DNA of 28,771 nt, taken from Acidobacteriota bacterium. GTDB lineage: Bacteria > Acidobacteriota > Vicinamibacteria > Vicinamibacterales > UBA2999. Below the pieces are notes generated by a model. That model ran no database searches. It had not been told where the DNA came from and saw nothing but the letters and a program-made list of their open reading frames with translations. Where the stretch lies: positions 1 through 28,771 of the forward strand of contig CANIBQ010000065.1 in the NCBI GenBank assembly GCA_947465645.1. The letters are read 5' to 3'. Positions within the stretch are counted from its first letter, which is position 1; the number at the start of each line of letters is the position of its first letter. Position numbers and translations under genes: made by a program. This document shows positions 25,531 through 28,771 of the stretch, one piece after another.

Positions 25531-28348
25531 ACGGGCAGCATACTGCCTGTTCGTCCTGCTGCTGATGGCGCCGGCGGCGCTGGCGCAGGACCTGTCGGCG
25601 CCCCTTCCCCTCAATGCCCCGCTTCCTCTCAGTGCGGTGGTTCTCACCGGGACGCTGCCGAATGGCCTGACCTATTTCATCCGCCGCAACGCGCAGCCCG
25701 AGAAGCGCGCGGCGCTGCGGCTGGCCGTAAAGGCCGGCTCGATCGACGAGGCCGACGACCAGCGCGGGCTTGCGCACCTGCTCGAGCACATGGCGTTCAA
25801 CGGGTCGACCCACTTCAAGCCGGGCGAGCTCGTCACCTATCTCGAAACGATCGGCGCGCGGTTCGGGCCGGATGTCAACGCGTACACGAGCTACGACGAG
25901 ACGGTCTACATGCTCGAAGTGCCCACCGACCGGCCCGACATCCTCGGACGCGGCTTCGAGGCGCTCAGTGACTTCGCGGGCGGCATCACGCTCGACACCG
26001 CGGAGATCGACCGCGAGCGCGGCGTCATCGTCGAGGAGTGGCGGCTGCGCCAGGGCGCCGGGTCGCGCATGGAATCGGCGCAGATGTCGGCGATCTTCGG
26101 CGAGTCGCGGTATGTCGATCGGGTTCCCATCGGGCTGCCCGAGCTGATCACGTCGTTCCCCGCGCAGCGCCTGCGCGATTTCTACCGTGACAATTACCAC
26201 GCGGATCGGATGGCCGTGATTGCCGTCGGCGACCTCGATCCGCCGGCGATCGAAGCGCTGATCCGCGAGCGCTTCAGCGGCCTCCCGTCGGCGCCCCGCG
26301 TCGATCGCCCCGCAGCGGCCATTCCGGCCCACAAGGACACGCGGTACGTGTCGTTGTCGGACAAAGAGGCGCAGGCCTCGTCGGTGTCGATCCTCTTCAA
26401 GCAGCCGCTCCAGCCGTACAGGACGGTTGGCGACTATCGTCGTTCGCTCGTCCGCTCGCTGATTCATTCGATGCTGAACTCCCGCTTCGCCGAGATCGCG
26501 CGGCAGCCCGATGCACCGTTTCTTCGCGCCGGGTCGAACGACGACACGCTCGGACGGACGGTCGAGGCGGTCAGCGTCTCGGCGCGCGTCAACGATGGCG
26601 CGATGGAGAAGGGGCTCAACGCCCTGGCACAGGAGCTCGAGCGGGTGCGCCAGTACGGCTTCGGCGAAGGCGAGCTCGACCGCTCGAAGCGGACGGCGAT
26701 CGCGAGCTACGAGCGCGCCTACAACGAGCGCGACAAGTCGCAGAGCGGCGGCTTCGCCTCCGAGCTGGTCCGGCACTTCCTCCAGGGGGAGCCCGCGCCG
26801 GGCATCGAGATGGAGCTCGATCTGGTGCGGACGCTCCTGCCGACAATCACGGCGGCGGAGCTGGGTGCGTTCGCCAGGACGATGATCGCCGGGGACAACC
26901 GGGTCGTGCTCGCGATCTCGCCGGAGAAGCCTGGGGTGGCCGTGGCGACGCAGGCGGGCCTGAGCGAGGCGCTGCGCGCCGGGACGGCCGCGGCGGTGAC
27001 GGCATGGAAGGACGAGTTCTCGGGGCGCGCGCTGATGGCGACGAAGCCGGCGCCCGGCACCGTGAAATCGCGCCGCGAGATTCCGGACATCGGCGTCACG
27101 GTGCTCACGCTGTCGAACGGCGTGGAGGTGTGGCTGAAACCGACCGACTTCCGCAACGATCAGATCAATGTCACGTCGTACGCGCGGGGCGGGACGTCGC
27201 TCGCGTCGTGCGGCGAGTACCTGGACGCGTCACTCAGCACGTCGCTCGTCGGCATTGCCGGCGTGGGTGGCTACAACCCGGTCGATCTCGGCAAGCTCCT
27301 GGCCGGCACGGTGGCGAATGCCTCGGCGTACATGTCGAGCTATACGCACGGAGTCTCCGCCGGCAGCACGCCGAAGGATCTCGAGGTGGCGCTGCAGCTC
27401 ACCTACCTCCATTTCACCGCGCCAAATCATGACGCCGCCGCGTTCGATCTGCTGAAGCGCCGGCTCGAAGCGGGCATCGCGAACCAGCGGCAGAATCCAG
27501 GCGCCGTCTTCGGCGAGCGCCTGCGGCGCGTCAACACCAACGATCACTGCACGTCCCGCGCGACCTCGTCAGAAGATATCCAGCGCCTGAATCCGGATCG
27601 GATGATGGCGTATCACACCGCCCGGTTCGGCAACGCCGCCGACTTCACGTTCTTTTTTGTCGGCGCCTTCAACGTCGACGCGATCACGCCGCTTCTGAAT
27701 ACCTACCTGGGTTCGCTGCCGTCGAGGGGCCGGAAGACGTCGCAGGTGGGAGACATGCGCCTCGAGTTCCCGAAGGTGGTCGTGAAGGAGACGGTGAACA
27801 AGGGACAGGAACCGCGCAGTCAGACGGTGATGACGTTCTTCGCGGACACCAGGCTCGACGAGATCGAGACCCACCGCCTGCGCGCAGCGGCCACCGTGTT
27901 CGAGATGCGCCTGCGGGACCTGCTCCGCGAGGAGCTCGGCGGCACCTACTCCGTTGGCGTCGGCTATTCAGACACCTCGCCCAAGGAAGGTTACGGGACG
28001 ACGAGCGTGCAGTTCGGGAGCTCGCCCGACAATGCCGACAAGCTGGCGAGGGCGGTGATGACCGAGCTGGACCGGCTGAAGCGGGAAGGGCCGTCGGACG
28101 CGGACCTGCAGATCGTCAAGGAAACCGAAAAGCGTGAGCTGGAGACGTCGCTCCGCCAGAACGGCTACTGGCTCAACTCGCTGCAGGCCGCGCACATCCT
28201 CGGCCGCGACGCGCGCAGGATCCCGCTGCGCAGCGAGCGCACCGATTCGCTGACGAAGGAAAACGTCCACGCGATGCTGAAGAAGTACTTCCCGGAGAAT
28301 CGCTACACGGTGATGACGCTGATGCCGGAGACGCAGGCGTCACGCTGA
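25499..28348 (+). CDS. Exported M16 family zinc metallopeptidase (PqqL-like, two-domain)
   Basis: This 949-residue peptidase has a signal peptide (residues about 1-29, RRIRAAYCLFVLLLMAPAALAQ) and acts outside the cytoplasm. The inverted zinc site HLLEH is at 93-97 (His93, Glu96 catalytic, His97) with the third ligand probably Glu173 in DRERG, 76 residues later as in the family. The N-terminal catalytic half (about 45-480) is joined to a C-terminal half (about 530-945) that lacks HxxEH, the usual arrangement for fused M16 proteins that clasp a peptide between halves. The GTG at 25499 has a strong ribosome site; later in-frame GTG (25514) and TTG codons would still keep the signal peptide. The substrate is unknown. 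Confidence 0.93.
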   Translation: MGSSRVILRRIRAAYCLFVLLLMAPAALAQDLSAPLPLNAPLPLSAVVLTGTLPNGLTYFIRRNAQPEKRAALRLAVKAGSIDEADDQRGLAHLLEHMAFNGSTHFKPGELVTYLETIGARFGPDVNAYTSYDETVYMLEVPTDRPDILGRGFEALSDFAGGITLDTAEIDRERGVIVEEWRLRQGAGSRMESAQMSAIFGESRYVDRVPIGLPELITSFPAQRLRDFYRDNYHADRMAVIAVGDLDPPAIEALIRERFSGLPSAPRVDRPAAAIPAHKDTRYVSLSDKEAQASSVSILFKQPLQPYRTVGDYRRSLVRSLIHSMLNSRFAEIARQPDAPFLRAGSNDDTLGRTVEAVSVSARVNDGAMEKGLNALAQELERVRQYGFGEGELDRSKRTAIASYERAYNERDKSQSGGFASELVRHFLQGEPAPGIEMELDLVRTLLPTITAAELGAFARTMIAGDNRVVLAISPEKPGVAVATQAGLSEALRAGTAAAVTAWKDEFSGRALMATKPAPGTVKSRREIPDIGVTVLTLSNGVEVWLKPTDFRNDQINVTSYARGGTSLASCGEYLDASLSTSLVGIAGVGGYNPVDLGKLLAGTVANASAYMSSYTHGVSAGSTPKDLEVALQLTYLHFTAPNHDAAAFDLLKRRLEAGIANQRQNPGAVFGERLRRVNTNDHCTSRATSSEDIQRLNPDRMMAYHTARFGNAADFTFFFVGAFNVDAITPLLNTYLGSLPSRGRKTSQVGDMRLEFPKVVVKETVNKGQEPRSQTVMTFFADTRLDEIETHRLRAAATVFEMRLRDLLREELGGTYSVGVGYSDTSPKEGYGTTSVQFGSSPDNADKLARAVMTELDRLKREGPSDADLQIVKETEKRELETSLRQNGYWLNSLQAAHILGRDARRIPLRSERTDSLTKENVHAMLKKYFPENRYTVMTLMPETQASR
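25537..25542 (-). promoter_or_regulatory. -10 element TATGCT for dut-dinB, leaderless-type spacing
   Basis: On the minus strand TATGCT ends 6 bp before the dut ATG at 25530. It lies within the signal-peptide codons of the divergent M16 gene. Confidence 0.55.
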
Positions 28349-28353
28349 CCACT

Positions 28354-28445
28354 GTACGTAGTGTCCGGCTTCAGCCGGACCGTCGTACGTAGTGTCCGCC
28401 TTCAGCCGGACCGTCGTACGTAGTGTCCGCCTTCAGGCGGACCGT
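28354..28445. repeat. Three tandem 31-bp hairpin units after the M16 gene
   Basis: Units begin at 28354, 28385 and 28416, each with GTACGTAGTGTCCG followed by a hairpin with a TTCA loop. Unit 1 stem is GTCCGGC/GCCGGAC, unit 3 GTCCGCC/GGCGGAC, and unit 2 combines the left arm of unit 3 with the right arm of unit 1, giving one mismatch. The array starts 6 bp after the stop codon. Confidence 0.85.
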
Positions 28446-28462
28446 GTGAGTCCTGCATGTGG

Positions 28463-28520
28463 GGCGAGCCTTGCTTGGCGCGCCGAAGCCGCGAAGCGGC
28501 GAAGGCGGGTGAGGCTCGCC
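28463..28520. repeat. Nested palindrome with symmetric GAA internal loops
   Basis: Outer arms GGCGAGCC (28463-28470) and GGCTCGCC (28513-28520) enclose CGCC-GAA-GCCGC-GAA-GCGGC-GAA-GGCG (28481-28507), a hairpin with a GAA/GAA internal loop and a GAA apical loop. It looks like a dispersed structured repeat rather than a gene. Confidence 0.6.
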
Positions 28521-28542
28521 ATCGCGAACGCCGCCGCGGCGA

Positions 28543-28770
28543 TGCCGGCCTGCGACCGCCGGCTACGCATGCCGGAAAATCGCGCTCCGACTCGCTGTCC
28601 TTCTGCTGACGCGTTGACTAGACGCTGATTCGACGCTGCGTCCGTCAGGCGCAATCGGACCTTCAGTGGTGATTCGGGCGCCGGCGTGCACACGGACCAA
28701 AGTCAACGCGGAAGACTCGCTCCGCGCGATTTTCGGATCGGCATGCTCCGACGGCGGTCGCAGTCCGGCA
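28543..28770. repeat. Imperfect inverted repeat of about 45 bp at the window's right end
   Basis: The segment 28543-28585 and the reverse complement of 28724-28770 match at 38 positions with five mismatches and one 4-base gap. A second inner pair is perfect over 10 bp: CGCGTTGACT (28610-28619) and AGTCAACGCG (28701-28710). The right arm may continue past the window. No credible gene lies in 28349-28771; the open frames there run through these repeats. Confidence 0.65.
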
Positions 28771-28771
28771 C

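Noticed and set aside
28354..28445. CRISPR-like array
   Set aside because: The three 31-bp units are contiguous, with no unique spacers, and there are no cas genes.
28601..28640. Integron attC-like site
   Set aside because: GCGTTGACT and AGTCAACGC resemble core-site pieces by chance, but no paired R and L boxes in attC arrangement are present.
28392..28693. Short open frames on both strands at the right end
   Set aside because: They run through tandem and inverted repeats, and their products are Arg/Ala-rich without recognisable domains.

Overview
This is a high-GC bacterial segment, about two thirds G+C, with protein-coding genes packed on both strands and no rRNA, tRNA, CRISPR array or transposase gene that I can see. 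Protein style, GTG starts, very short intergenic gaps and palindromic intergenic repeats fit an uncultured Acidobacteriota-type genome (Vicinamibacteria-like). That placement comes from recall of protein families, not from a phylogenetic marker, and is tentative.

Region 1 (1-13760) is a copper/silver detoxification island. A four-gene cluster with GTGA-type overlaps or short gaps encodes a tripartite RND efflux pump (outer-membrane channel missing its 5' end, CusB-like adaptor with an extra YtkA-like domain, CusA-like pump) plus a TonB-dependent receptor. The pump keeps Asp405, Glu412 and three Met residues (571, 621, 670) that line up with the E. coli CusA proton-relay and Met-triad positions. 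Next come an internally truncated ECF-type sigma factor, a 47-residue YHS protein, a CopA-type Cu(I) P-type ATPase (YHS plus two zinc-ribbon-like metal-binding domains), a small Cys/His-rich exported protein, an outer-membrane barrel-like protein, a membrane-anchored cytochrome c and a small exported HGGHAH protein. Together they would move copper from cytoplasm to periplasm and out of the cell. No ordinary metal-responsive repressor or activator is visible.

Region 2 (13767-20814) is housekeeping: fluoride channel crcB (minus), typA, a 571-bp gap with a possible 74-residue minus-strand gene and a palindromic element, a lone mreB, a [2Fe-2S] ferredoxin (minus), a hypothetical gene coupled to a TerC-family membrane protein, then an alpha/beta hydrolase and a DUF1499 membrane protein (both minus).

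Region 3 (20847-28348) holds rsgA, an ExeA-type AAA+ ATPase (minus), a double-cyclophilin peptidyl-prolyl isomerase, the dut-dinB pair (minus) and a two-domain M16 peptidase whose 5' end overlaps dut head to head. The last 420 bp are non-coding and carry three different palindromic repeat systems.

The most unusual general signal is at gene starts. Eight genes have a TANNNT-like -10 hexamer ending only 6-8 bp before the start codon, including two divergent genes separated by just 32 bp, so they are probably transcribed as leaderless mRNAs. Other notable points are an ECF sigma factor lacking its -10-recognition region, a 12-bp perfect hairpin inside the end of typA whose two unusual codons pair with each other, an operator-like palindrome on the crcB -10, and a three-unit 31-bp repeat whose stems show compensatory base changes.
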